A DNA stretch of 10,831 nucleotides from the NCBI RefSeq assembly GCF_051961495.1, contig NZ_JBQCDF010000258.1:1-10831 (forward strand), given 5' to 3'. Position 1 is the stretch's first letter. Each line of letters starts with the position of its first letter. Source of the DNA: Cytophaga sp051961495. GTDB lineage: Bacteria > Bacteroidota > Bacteroidia > Cytophagales > Cytophagaceae. The notes beneath the pieces are model-generated. The model ran no database searches. It was not told the DNA's origin and saw only the letters and a program-made list of their open reading frames with translations. Below, piece after piece: positions 1 through 6,164 of the stretch. The position numbers and the translations under genes are program-made.

Positions 1-90
1 CAAAAGAACAATAAAGAAAAAGAAAGCGCAATCTAGTTAAGAAAGGAAGACTGTTTATAATCTAATATTCTAAACCACATTGGTGTCTTA

Positions 91-459
91 TTACACTCCC
101 GCTTTTCTTATTTTATGCAAGTAGATGTTTGATACAACTAAAGCAATCAGTAAAAAGAAAATCATCGGTGTGCCTTTTGGGTCGTTGATTGCGAAGTGTG
201 TTATAATAGCAGAAATAAAGTTAATACCGAAACCTGCATATGCCCACTCTTTTACTCGTGTTGGAATTTGCGGAACAATCAGTACAACTGCGCCAATAAG
301 CTTAGCGGCACCCAGTTCTACTCTGAAATAATCCGGAAAACCCAGTTTTACAAATCCTGCCGCAACTTCCGGATTAGCAAAGTACATCACTCCGCTCATT
401 AGCATCATAGCAGTAACGATGCCTGTAGCTACCCAGTAAATAATTTTGTCCTTTTTCAT
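91..459 (-). CDS. DoxX-like small integral membrane protein
   Basis: A 122-residue inner-membrane protein of the DoxX-like family. Four hydrophobic segments are visible, at about residues 7-26, 47-64, 72-90 and 98-115. The short charged N-terminus (MKKDK) and the loop with PQIPTRVKEWAYAGFGI between TM2 and TM3 are typical of the family, as is the ALITHF-like stretch (AIITHFAINDP) before TM4. The length is normal for the family. The biochemical role of these small DoxX-like proteins is poorly known; some DoxX relatives are linked to quinone or thiol redox chemistry. The ATG at 459 is the only sensible start. The gene is divergent from an HxlR-type regulator 89 bp away, a pairing often seen in Bacteroidota, so control by that regulator is likely (inference). 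Family call is firm, function is not. Confidence 0.85.
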   Translation of the reverse strand: MKKDKIIYWVATGIVTAMMLMSGVMYFANPEVAAGFVKLGFPDYFRVELGAAKLIGAVVLIVPQIPTRVKEWAYAGFGINFISAIITHFAINDPKGTPMIFFLLIALVVSNIYLHKIRKAGV

Positions 460-474
460 AATAGATTTATTTTT

Positions 475-505
475 TTTGATTGATGATGCAATTTAAGTAA
501 ATTTG
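475..505 (+). promoter_or_regulatory. Bacteroidota-type promoter for the HxlR regulator gene
   Basis: TTTG at 475-478 and TAAATTTG at 498-505 are separated by 19 bp. This matches the -33 TTTG / -7 TAnnTTTG pattern of the primary sigma factor of Bacteroidota. The expected start of transcription is near 512, about 37 nt before the ATG at 549. No transcript data support it; the call rests on motif and spacing. Confidence 0.6.
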
Positions 506-506
506 A

Positions 507-537
507 TTACCAAAAGTTACCAGTTACCCAAAAGTAA
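507..537. promoter_or_regulatory. Repeated TTACC boxes, candidate HxlR operator
   Basis: TTACC occurs at 507-511, 517-521 and 524-528. The last copy opens an inverted repeat, TTAC-N6-GTAA (524-537), and the block TTACC(C)AAAAGT occurs twice in tandem (507-517 and 524-535). The array lies between the -7 element and the regulator's start codon, where a bound repressor would block transcription of hxlR. It also covers a TAnnTTTG match on the minus strand (TACTTTTG, 536-529) that could serve doxX. Operator function is inferred from position and symmetry. Confidence 0.45.
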
Positions 538-548
538 GCAGTACAGAT

Positions 549-896
549 ATGGTAGTAAAACACAGTCATAAGGAATGCAGTTCGTCATTAATGGCCGTTC
601 GTGATGCATTGGATGTAGTAAGCGGCAAGTGGAAATTGCAGATCATTATTTCCATCAATACAGGAAATCACCGGTTTAGAGAAATTCAGCGCAGCATTCC
701 CAATATTTCTTCTAAAGTACTGGCAAAGGAATTAAAAGACCTGGAAGAGCATGAACTGATCAAACGTACGGTGTACGATGATTCACCGGTATTGGTAGAG
801 TATACCGTTCAGCCTTATGCAGACACATTGGATGATGTGATCAAGGCCTTGTATGATTGGGGTATCCAGCACAGAAAAAAAATATTGAAGAAGTAA
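549..896 (+). CDS. HxlR-family winged helix-turn-helix transcriptional regulator
   Basis: A 115-residue DNA-binding regulator of the HxlR (MarR-like, DUF24) family, full length. Family hallmarks are visible: a single N-terminal cysteine at position 10 (KEC), the VVSGKWKLQII segment (residues 23-33), the recognition region FREIQRSIPNISSKVLAKEL (43-62), the wing LIKRTVYDDSPVLVEYTVQPY (starting about residue 70), and the C-terminal dimerisation helix ending ALYDWGIQHRK. In characterised relatives such as YodB and HypR an N-terminal cysteine senses quinones, aldehydes or disulfide stress; Cys10 sits in the matching place, so a thiol-based switch is plausible. It is divergent from the DoxX-like gene and has a good promoter and repeated TTACC boxes in front, which suggests autoregulation. 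The inducer is unknown. Confidence 0.92.
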   Translation: MVVKHSHKECSSSLMAVRDALDVVSGKWKLQIIISINTGNHRFREIQRSIPNISSKVLAKELKDLEEHELIKRTVYDDSPVLVEYTVQPYADTLDDVIKALYDWGIQHRKKILKK

Positions 897-910
897 GTAA
901 GCTTAAGGCT

Positions 911-952
911 CAAAGCTTAACGCTTTGTGTGAAAACCTTTAGCGTTAATTTT
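911..952 (+). terminator. Possible terminator after the HxlR gene
   Basis: Two mutually exclusive stems lie 15-50 nt after the stop codon: CAAAGC/GCTTTG (911-916 with 922-927) and TTAACGCT/AGCGTTAA (917-924 with 941-948), the second followed directly by TTTT at 949-952. The T tract is short, so termination may be weak. A third small hairpin, TACATT/AATGTA (952-957 with 962-967), follows. Confidence 0.35.
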
Positions 953-1133
953 ACATTGCGTAATGTAGATTATATATTAAAAAGGCTTTTTTTTAGGACT
1001 TTCAGAAGGCTTTTCGGATGCTAGCTAAAATCAATTTTCAGTATTATATTTCATTTTTTTGCCTATAACAAATTTATATTCTGTTTAATAATGATAATTT
1101 TCCTATATGTACAATAAAATTTTGAAATAATAC

Positions 1134-1164
1134 TTGACATTTCAAGTTTAACCCTATATTTTTG
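1134..1164 (+). promoter_or_regulatory. Promoter of the PhyH-SDR-TPR operon
   Basis: TTG at 1134-1136 and TATTTTTG at 1157-1164 are 20 bp apart and match the Bacteroidota -33/-7 pattern. The -33 part lies inside an inverted repeat, ACTTGA-CATT-TCAAGT (1132-1147), which could be an operator. Transcription would begin near 1171, giving a leader of about 180 nt before the ATG at 1351. Confidence 0.55.
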
Positions 1165-1297
1165 TTTTAATCTATACTAAATCTATATAGATTGTATATT
1201 AAATAAGTTTCATTTAAAACATTCAAAGCCAAAAAACATTTCTAACTCCTTTTTAAAAGACATGCTTAGTTAAAAAATAAAAGTGTCTTACATAAAT

Positions 1298-1320
1298 GAA
1301 CAGTCAGCAACAAACTGTTC
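1298..1320 (+). promoter_or_regulatory. Hairpin in the 5' leader of the PhyH operon
   Basis: GAACAGT (1298-1304) pairs perfectly with ACTGTTC (1314-1320) around a 9-nt loop; with one bulged C the stem can be extended by ATG/CAT to 1296-1323. It ends about 30 nt before the ATG at 1351 and has no T tract, so it is a structured leader element rather than a terminator. Confidence 0.4.
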
Positions 1321-1350
1321 CATGTTTTACAATCTAAATTCTTGTTTAAA

Positions 1351-2178
1351 ATGGTAGCACTAAAAAACATAACAATAAAAGAGCCGGTATTTACGCTTGG
1401 TGAAAAACTAACAGCAGAGCAGTTGGAATTTTTTGAAACCTACGGCTATATCCATTTCAAAAATTTTCTGAATAAAGAAACCGTTCCGGTAATTATAAAA
1501 GCATTGGAGGATGTGCAGGAACGATGGATCTCAGAGAACAGAGAAAAAGTAAACGGTGTGCCAATTAAATACGGCGTTGACCTGAATGGTAAAAAAATTG
1601 TGCAACGCTTTGCGTTTGCATCTTTATTCAGTGCTGTGCTGCATGAACTGCTGAAAGATCCGCGCCTGAAGGCACTATATCCATTGCTGCAAACGACTGA
1701 TGAACGGATTGGTGAATTTGAAAAAGATGGTTTGGTGGTGAATCATTACATCAACAGCGATACCAGCAAGTTCACACAAATGGGCTGGCACACCGACTGT
1801 CTGCGTGATATTTTTTATGGTAAAAAAATAGCACCTATGTTGAATGTCGGTATTCACCTGGATGATTATGATCCTAAAAACGGTGGATTGAGAATTATTC
1901 CGGGTACACATAAGCAGGATCTTTTTGATCTTTTATTCAAGAAGAAATATTATGTGAGCCATAAACCGGATCCGGATGAAATTGGTTTTAACATTACAGC
2001 CGGTGATTTAACCGTACACGACGGAAGATCCTGGCATCGTGTAGAGCGCTCACCAATCACAGGTGAAGCCAGCAGAAGAAGGGTTATGTACATTCCTTTC
2101 ATTGGCGGTGAATACCAGCCGAAAGATGAGAACAGCTCTACACAGCTGTACCAGAGACTTTCAAAGTTTGTACGTTAA
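1351..2178 (+). CDS. Phytanoyl-CoA dioxygenase (PhyH) family Fe(II)/2-oxoglutarate oxygenase
   Basis: A 275-residue cytoplasmic non-haem iron oxygenase. Members hydroxylate a C-H bond using O2 and 2-oxoglutarate, giving succinate and CO2. The N-terminal LTAEQLEFFETYGYIHFKNF (about 20-39) is the usual PhyH opening. The iron triad is visible as His147-x-Asp149 (GWHTDC) and distal His229 (SWHRVE), followed by an arginine cluster at 242-244 (RRRVMY) that should bind the 2-oxoglutarate carboxylate. GGLRIIPGTHK (178-188) is the conserved beta-strand segment of the family. A TTG at 1342 would add three residues; I prefer the ATG at 1351, which gives MVALKN. It is first in an operon, 10 bp before an SDR gene. 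The substrate cannot be read from sequence; the SDR and membrane-anchored TPR neighbours fit lipid or small-molecule modification (inference). Confidence 0.9.
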   Translation: MVALKNITIKEPVFTLGEKLTAEQLEFFETYGYIHFKNFLNKETVPVIIKALEDVQERWISENREKVNGVPIKYGVDLNGKKIVQRFAFASLFSAVLHELLKDPRLKALYPLLQTTDERIGEFEKDGLVVNHYINSDTSKFTQMGWHTDCLRDIFYGKKIAPMLNVGIHLDDYDPKNGGLRIIPGTHKQDLFDLLFKKKYYVSHKPDPDEIGFNITAGDLTVHDGRSWHRVERSPITGEASRRRVMYIPFIGGEYQPKDENSSTQLYQRLSKFVR

Positions 2179-2188
2179 ATAGCATTCA

Positions 2189-2965
2189 ATGACATATGCA
2201 CTCGTAACAGGGGCAAGTAAAGGAATAGGCAGATCAATAGCAGAGCAGCTTGCCGCCAAGGGCAAGAACCTGCTGTTGATTTCCCGTTCTGAAGAAGCCC
2301 TGAAAGAATTACAATTACACATTACCCAAAAGTATAATGTCCGCGCTGACTACCTGGTGCTTGATCTTGCCCGCGCCGATGCTGCCCCTCAGGTATTGGC
2401 ATGGCTGACTCAACATAATTATTCAATAGATGTATTGGTGAATAATGCCGGCTACGGATTGTGGGGGAAATTTGATGCACGCACGATTGAAAGCCATCAT
2501 GAAATGTTGCAGGTGAATCTGTTAACACTTGTACAGCTGACACATGCCTTGCTGCCTGAACTGAAGAAACAAAAACAGGCCTATATATTGAATGTAGCCA
2601 GTACGGCTGCTTACCAGGCAGTACCAACCTTAAGTTTATATGCAGCCAGCAAATCTTTTGTACTCCTTTTCACAAGAGGGCTGCGGCTCGAACTAAAGGA
2701 CTCGGGCGTTTCAGTCAGTTGTTTATGCCCGGGACCTACATCAACAGATTTCGTATCACGTGCAGGCATGAGTGCCGCCATACAGAAAAAATCAGACACC
2801 TTCAGCATGACTGCCAATGAAGTAGCAGAGATTGGCTTGCGCGGCATGTACAAAGGCAAGGCAGAGATTATTCCGGGCTTGCTGAATAAAGTCATTGTTG
2901 TTTTTACAGCATGGGCTCCCAAATATATTACAGAAAAAATTGCAAACGATCTTTATAAAAAATGA
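2189..2965 (+). CDS. Short-chain dehydrogenase/reductase (classical SDR)
   Basis: A 258-residue NAD(P)(H)-dependent oxidoreductase with a Rossmann fold. The nucleotide-binding motif TGASKGIG lies at residues 7-14, NNAG at 85-88, and the catalytic tetrad Asn110, Ser138, Tyr151 and Lys155 (YAASK) is complete. PGPTSTDF (181-188) is the usual post-catalytic loop. Arg33 (ISRSEE), after the second strand, suggests preference for NADPH. A hydrophobic stretch near 234-243 (KVIVVFTAWAP) resembles the C-terminal membrane-associating segment of DltE/YbbO-type SDRs. The gene starts 10 bp after the PhyH stop, and its TGA overlaps the ATG of the next gene. It could oxidise the alcohol made by the PhyH oxygenase or reduce a carbonyl in the same route; this is inference. 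Family call is certain, substrate unknown. Confidence 0.93.
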   Translation: MTYALVTGASKGIGRSIAEQLAAKGKNLLLISRSEEALKELQLHITQKYNVRADYLVLDLARADAAPQVLAWLTQHNYSIDVLVNNAGYGLWGKFDARTIESHHEMLQVNLLTLVQLTHALLPELKKQKQAYILNVASTAAYQAVPTLSLYAASKSFVLLFTRGLRLELKDSGVSVSCLCPGPTSTDFVSRAGMSAAIQKKSDTFSMTANEVAEIGLRGMYKGKAEIIPGLLNKVIVVFTAWAPKYITEKIANDLYKK

Positions 2966-3720
2966 GAATACAAAATCTGATTATCATCCTGGTTGCAGGA
3001 TTATTAATAGTGAACGTATTAAGTTCTTATATATTCAACACATCAAGTCAAAGCATTGTAAAAGGCGATTCTTATTTTAATCTCATGCGTTACAAAGATG
3101 CCATTGCCTGGTATAACCTGGATTCATCCAAGGCAGAAGCACAATGGAAAATAGCACGTGCATATGTTTGCTATGGTGATAATGCACCGGTGTCTGAAAA
3201 AGAAACCAATTTCAGGAATGCCGTGAAGGCGGCAAAGCGCTGCATTCAACTGGAAGAAACAAATTCAAACGGACATACCTGGCTGGCTGCGGCCCTTGGC
3301 AACACTGCCATGTATGAAGGCAGCAGAACGAAAGTGAAACTATGTAACCAGATCAAAGCTGAGCTGACACGCGCTGTTACGTTAAACCCGAGGGACGACG
3401 TGGCTTACTCCATCTTCGGTTCTTTTTACCGGGAGATCGGTCACATCAGCTGGTTCGAAAAGCAACTGGCCTTAACATTCATTGGTAAAATTCCGGACGG
3501 CACTTATGAAGATTCTGAAAAGGCCTTTGGTAAAGCAGTTGCACTCACACCAAACATCATGCGGCATTGGTACGAACTAGGTGTTTTGTATACCTACTGG
3601 GATAAGAAAAACCAGGCCATTGCAGCCTTCAACAGAGCCAAAACCTGTCCGGTGCTTGTATCAAGCGATTACAAAAGACTTACGGCAATTGCTACACATC
3701 TGAAAAATTTATCAGAATAA
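2962..3720 (+). CDS. Membrane-anchored TPR protein resembling the RMDN (regulator of microtubule dynamics) family
   Basis: A 252-residue protein with an N-terminal hydrophobic anchor (about 5-22) and a helical TPR body. TPR-like helices are seen around 33-50 (YFNLMRYKDAIAWY), 84-99, 133-160 (ELTRAVTLNPRDDVAYSIFG) and 186-228 (AFGKAVALTPNIMRHWYELG, then AIAAFNRAKTCP). The order of motifs (WLAAALGNTAMYEG, IKAELTRAVTLNP, a Trp-Phe/Tyr pair before a hydrophobic stretch at 164-175, then TYEDSEKAFGKAVALTPN and a closing AKTCP) matches my memory of animal RMDN1-3 proteins. No signal peptidase site is clear, so it probably stays anchored facing the periplasm or cytoplasm. Its ATG overlaps the SDR stop (ATGA), so the two are translationally coupled. 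It probably acts as a scaffold for the two enzymes or their substrate (inference). Confidence 0.75.
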   Translation: MRIQNLIIILVAGLLIVNVLSSYIFNTSSQSIVKGDSYFNLMRYKDAIAWYNLDSSKAEAQWKIARAYVCYGDNAPVSEKETNFRNAVKAAKRCIQLEETNSNGHTWLAAALGNTAMYEGSRTKVKLCNQIKAELTRAVTLNPRDDVAYSIFGSFYREIGHISWFEKQLALTFIGKIPDGTYEDSEKAFGKAVALTPNIMRHWYELGVLYTYWDKKNQAIAAFNRAKTCPVLVSSDYKRLTAIATHLKNLSE

Positions 3721-3721
3721 A

Positions 3722-4231
3722 TTAATCTTTAATAGCATAAGTTATTGATCGATTTTTTAATTCAAAAATAAAGGCTTTCAATTCGTCTTTACCAAAATTA
3801 TTCACTTCAAAAAAATAATTAGTAGAAGTTTGTTTTAATTTATATTGAATGTCAATGGATATATTTCCACCGCCATTGCGTGTCATGTATTTTGTGTTGA
3901 TATAAATACATTCCAGGTCTTGATAGATGTATCTCTTTATTCGAACAAACACATAACTTTTTACTATTATAGCATCGGATGTAAACTCAAAAGAGTAATT
4001 TTTTGTTGAAACTAAAAAAAGGGATAGCAAAAAAGTTCCCGCAAAGAAAATAACAAAAAAAAGAATAAATATATTGCTTAAGTAATTCGTGTAAACATAA
4101 TCATAGCCCAGATCAGCAAGATTAATTAATAAACCAGCCAACAATAGCAAAAATGTCATTCCTGCTAAATAGACATACATTAAATATCGGCTAAAGCCTG
4201 TGCTACCGGAAATAAATTTTGATCGTTGCAT
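3722..4231 (-). CDS. Hypothetical two-TM membrane protein with PH-like cytoplasmic domain
   Basis: A 169-residue protein that I cannot assign to a named family. Two strong membrane segments are visible, about 17-38 (YLAGMTFLLLLAGLLINLA) and 50-74 (YLSNIFILFFVIFFAGTFLL). A beta-rich region follows, from about 78 to 140 (YSFEFTSDAIIVKSYVFVR, then DLECIYINTK), then a C-terminal helix (DELKAFIFELKNR). Two TM segments followed by such strands recall bacterial PH-domain membrane proteins, but the similarity is only in layout. The gene is notably more A/T-rich than its neighbours and uses many Ile, Phe, Tyr and Asn codons, which could mean later acquisition. Its stop codon is one base from the stop of the convergent TPR gene. 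Coding status is supported by coherent membrane topology; function is unknown. Confidence 0.65.
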   Translation of the reverse strand: MQRSKFISGSTGFSRYLMYVYLAGMTFLLLLAGLLINLADLGYDYVYTNYLSNIFILFFVIFFAGTFLLSLFLVSTKNYSFEFTSDAIIVKSYVFVRIKRYIYQDLECIYINTKYMTRNGGGNISIDIQYKLKQTSTNYFFEVNNFGKDELKAFIFELKNRSITYAIKD

Positions 4232-4272
4232 TTAATTTATTTTGGTTAAAGATATAAAAATTACATAGTCAT

Positions 4273-4293
4273 ATAGATGATTCTCTCATCTAT
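4273..4293. repeat. Perfect inverted repeat between divergent genes
   Basis: ATAGATGA (4273-4280) and TCATCTAT (4286-4293) are exact reverse complements around a 5-nt loop. No T tract follows on either strand, and the site lies about 40 bp upstream of the minus-strand membrane protein gene. It may be a protein-binding site; nothing else in the sequence says which protein. Confidence 0.4.
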
Positions 4294-4390
4294 TAAAAGT
4301 TAGAGAGTAAAACTAAGCTCTGATTTGTCAAAAATTAACACTCAAGATTTCCTTCAGAATGTTTGTATATCTTATACTTTAATCTCAAAA

Positions 4391-4422
4391 TTTGAATAAT
4401 AAGGCATTAAAGTGTATTTTTG
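4391..4422 (+). promoter_or_regulatory. Promoter of the glutamine amidotransferase gene
   Basis: TTTG at 4391-4394 and TATTTTTG at 4415-4422, with a 20-bp spacer, match the Bacteroidota -33/-7 pattern. Transcription would start near 4429, leaving a short leader of about 20 nt before the ATG at 4451. Confidence 0.6.
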
Positions 4423-4450
4423 AAATTAATCCATTTACAATTTCATCCGG

Positions 4451-5146
4451 ATGAATATTCATTATTTTCAACATGTTCCTTTTGAGGGGCTGGCTTGCAT
4501 GGAAGACTGGGTTAAACGCCCTAGTAATAAAGTTACAGCAACACGTTTTTACGAAGACGCAAGATTACCTTTTATAGATCTTTTTGATACACTCATTGTT
4601 ATGGGCGGCCCTATGAGCGTGCATGACGAAAAACAATATCCATGGCTGGCACAGGAAAAAATATTGATCCAGAAAGCAATTGAACGCGGGAAAAAAGTAA
4701 TCGGTGTTTGTTTAGGCGCTCAATTGATCGCTGAAGTACTTGGTGCGAAAGTGTATAAGAATACGTACAGAGAAATCGGCTGGATGCCTGTTACAAAAAC
4801 AGCCGGAGGAAAAGAAAGCAAGCTGCTTACAGATCTTCCCGATTCCATGGATGTGTTTCACTGGCATGGCGAAACATTTGATTTACCAAAAGGTGCCGCG
4901 CATTTACTTTCTTCTGAAGCCTGCGCCAACCAGGCGTTTTCATATGGAGACAATGTACTGGCACTTCAGTTTCATATGGAAATGACAAACGAGTCAATCA
5001 AAACAATCAGCGAATTCTGTAAAGATGAATTGATCGAAGGGCCGTATATTCACAAAGAAGAAACATTTTACAAAGACGATAATATTGTAAAAGCAAACCA
5101 GTGGATGTTTCAGCTTTTAAACAAGCTTTCACAGCCTGCTGTTTAA
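4451..5146 (+). CDS. Stand-alone class I (type 1) glutamine amidotransferase-like protein
   Basis: A 231-residue cytoplasmic protein with the triad-type glutaminase fold, which hydrolyses the side-chain amide of glutamine or a related gamma-glutamyl bond. The nucleophile elbow GVCLGAQ places Cys at 87; LQFHMEMT gives His175 and Glu177, completing the Cys-His-Glu triad. The oxyanion motif VMGGPMSV (50-57) and the FHWHGETFDLP segment (136-146) are typical of the GMP-synthase-like free-standing group. There is no synthetase domain and no partner gene beside it, so the ammonia acceptor is unknown; it may be a hydrolase of a gamma-glutamyl compound. The gene is monocistronic: it has its own promoter at 4391-4422 and an intrinsic terminator 26 nt after the stop. 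Family call is firm. Confidence 0.9.
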   Translation: MNIHYFQHVPFEGLACMEDWVKRPSNKVTATRFYEDARLPFIDLFDTLIVMGGPMSVHDEKQYPWLAQEKILIQKAIERGKKVIGVCLGAQLIAEVLGAKVYKNTYREIGWMPVTKTAGGKESKLLTDLPDSMDVFHWHGETFDLPKGAAHLLSSEACANQAFSYGDNVLALQFHMEMTNESIKTISEFCKDELIEGPYIHKEETFYKDDNIVKANQWMFQLLNKLSQPAV

Positions 5147-5172
5147 CAGAGCATTTATCTGAAGATACAAGC

Positions 5173-5206
5173 AAAGGAGGAACGAATGATCCTCCTTTAT
5201 TTTTTT
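5173..5206 (+). terminator. Intrinsic terminator of the glutamine amidotransferase gene
   Basis: AAAGGAGGA (5173-5181) pairs perfectly with TCCTCCTTT (5190-5198) around an 8-nt loop, followed by A and seven T (5200-5206). This is a textbook Rho-independent terminator and the clearest one in the window. Confidence 0.88.
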
Positions 5207-5208
5207 GC

Positions 5209-5239
5209 AATGTTCCTAAATCTTTCCGGAATGAACATT
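5209..5239. repeat. Inverted repeat upstream of the DUF2490-like gene
   Basis: AATGTTC (5209-5215) and GAACATT (5233-5239) are exact reverse complements separated by 17 bp, ending 31 bp before the ATG at 5271. The spacing suits an operator for a dimeric regulator or a leader hairpin. A TTCC/GGAA pair within it could form an alternative fold. Confidence 0.35.
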
Positions 5240-5270
5240 TATTTTAGTCTATAGAAAATCAGATACATTC

Positions 5271-6089
5271 ATGCAGACAAAAGCGGTTATTGTACTTATT
5301 GCTTTGTGTTTAGTTTATATAACACCGGCATCGGCCCAGATCAGTCCGCCTGGTATGGGAGAAACAAATACGGCTGCCTGGGTTGCATTTGGCGTAAGAC
5401 AATCGCTTGACTCAGCACATAAAATTCAATCATTCAGCTATGCGGGCTTAGGCAGGATCAGTGGCCCGCACACAAACAATCCATTTAAATACCAGGATAT
5501 CTTTGTATTGAACCAGGAGTTCTATCATAAGTTTCACAAACACTGGCGTTATTCGCTTGCATTGAGTTATCGCAATCAGGATGAGTACGGCGATGAAAAA
5601 TCATTCAGCAATATTTCGCCTGCACATAAGCAGGAAATACGTATATATGGGCGTTACATGTATGAATTAAAGATGCATAACGTAAAACTTACGGCTACAT
5701 TCCGTCAGGAATTCAGATCTTTTTTTGATCCTGATTTTAATCAGGAAAATGACAGATATCAATTGCGTTCGCGTTTCCGTCTGCAGGCTGCAGTAACACT
5801 GGACCGTGATAAGGTACACCGTTTCACGGCAAGTGCCGAAGCATTATTTTCAACCACACAAACAACCGTACCGGAGAATCAATGGTCGGCGCTGAGTTAT
5901 AAAGAGGCGCGTTTTTGTTTGTATTACTCCATCAATCCTAAAAATACTTCCTTCACCTACAGCATTGGTTATATGAATAACCTCATCGGACAGGCACAAG
6001 CCGAAAGCGTTAGTTACCTTGCCATGGATGTGATCTGGGAGAATCCGTTTAAGGCTTTTAAGCGGGAAGTGTTAAAACCGATTGAGTAA
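5271..6089 (+). CDS. Secreted outer-membrane beta-barrel protein, DUF2490-like
   Basis: A 272-residue exported protein. The signal peptide is clear: MQTK, then a hydrophobic core AVIVLIALCLVYI, then TPASA before Gln23, the usual Bacteroidota cleavage context. The mature part has alternating strands rich in aromatic and basic residues, such as HWRYSLALSYRNQ (91-103), QEIRIYGRYMYEL (about 121-133), VKLTATFRQEFRSF (138-151) and RYQLRSRFRLQAAVTL (162-177), as expected for a 10-12-stranded barrel. The DYRL/RYRL-type arginine strands and the size match my memory of DUF2490 proteins, whose function is unknown. It lies between the glutamine amidotransferase terminator and radA, and appears to have its own transcript. 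The family assignment is likely but not proven; the export and barrel calls are stronger. Confidence 0.7.
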   Translation: MQTKAVIVLIALCLVYITPASAQISPPGMGETNTAAWVAFGVRQSLDSAHKIQSFSYAGLGRISGPHTNNPFKYQDIFVLNQEFYHKFHKHWRYSLALSYRNQDEYGDEKSFSNISPAHKQEIRIYGRYMYELKMHNVKLTATFRQEFRSFFDPDFNQENDRYQLRSRFRLQAAVTLDRDKVHRFTASAEALFSTTQTTVPENQWSALSYKEARFCLYYSINPKNTSFTYSIGYMNNLIGQAQAESVSYLAMDVIWENPFKAFKREVLKPIE

Positions 6090-6139
6090 TATTTATTTCG
6101 TTGAGAATCATTTTTTCATTTCTCTGATAGTCTTCGTAT

Positions 6140-6161
6140 TTTGTATATTACTTAATACAAA
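6140..6161 (+). promoter_or_regulatory. Hairpin directly before the radA start codon
   Basis: TTTGTAT (6140-6146) and ATACAAA (6155-6161) are exact reverse complements around an 8-nt loop and end three bases before the ATG at 6165. A near-match to a -7 element (TATTTTG, 6137-6143) overlaps its left arm. It could be an operator on the DNA or a fold hiding the ribosome-binding region in the mRNA. Confidence 0.35.
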
Positions 6162-6164
6162 TAT

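Larger units (their letters stand above)
897..1350. other. AT-rich intergenic region with promoter and leader
   Basis: About 450 bp without a credible gene on either strand. It holds the possible hxlR terminator, a promoter at 1134-1164, a perfect 14-bp palindrome AATCTATATAGATT (1180-1193) just after the predicted transcription start, and a hairpin at 1298-1320. The rest is very A/T-rich, with no tRNA-like fold and no transposon ends that I can see. Confidence 0.6.

Noticed and set aside
1..90. Remnant of a gene or terminator at the left edge
   Set aside because: The stretch is A-rich with no open frame of note, no hairpin with a T tract in either direction, and no similarity to a known element that I can see.
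972..1020. Repeated AAGGCTTTT motif as a terminator or repeat family
   Set aside because: Only two short copies occur in A/T-rich sequence and neither forms a stable stem.
1342..1350. TTG start for the PhyH gene
   Set aside because: An ATG follows three codons later and gives the usual family N-terminus; TTG starts are rare in this phylum.
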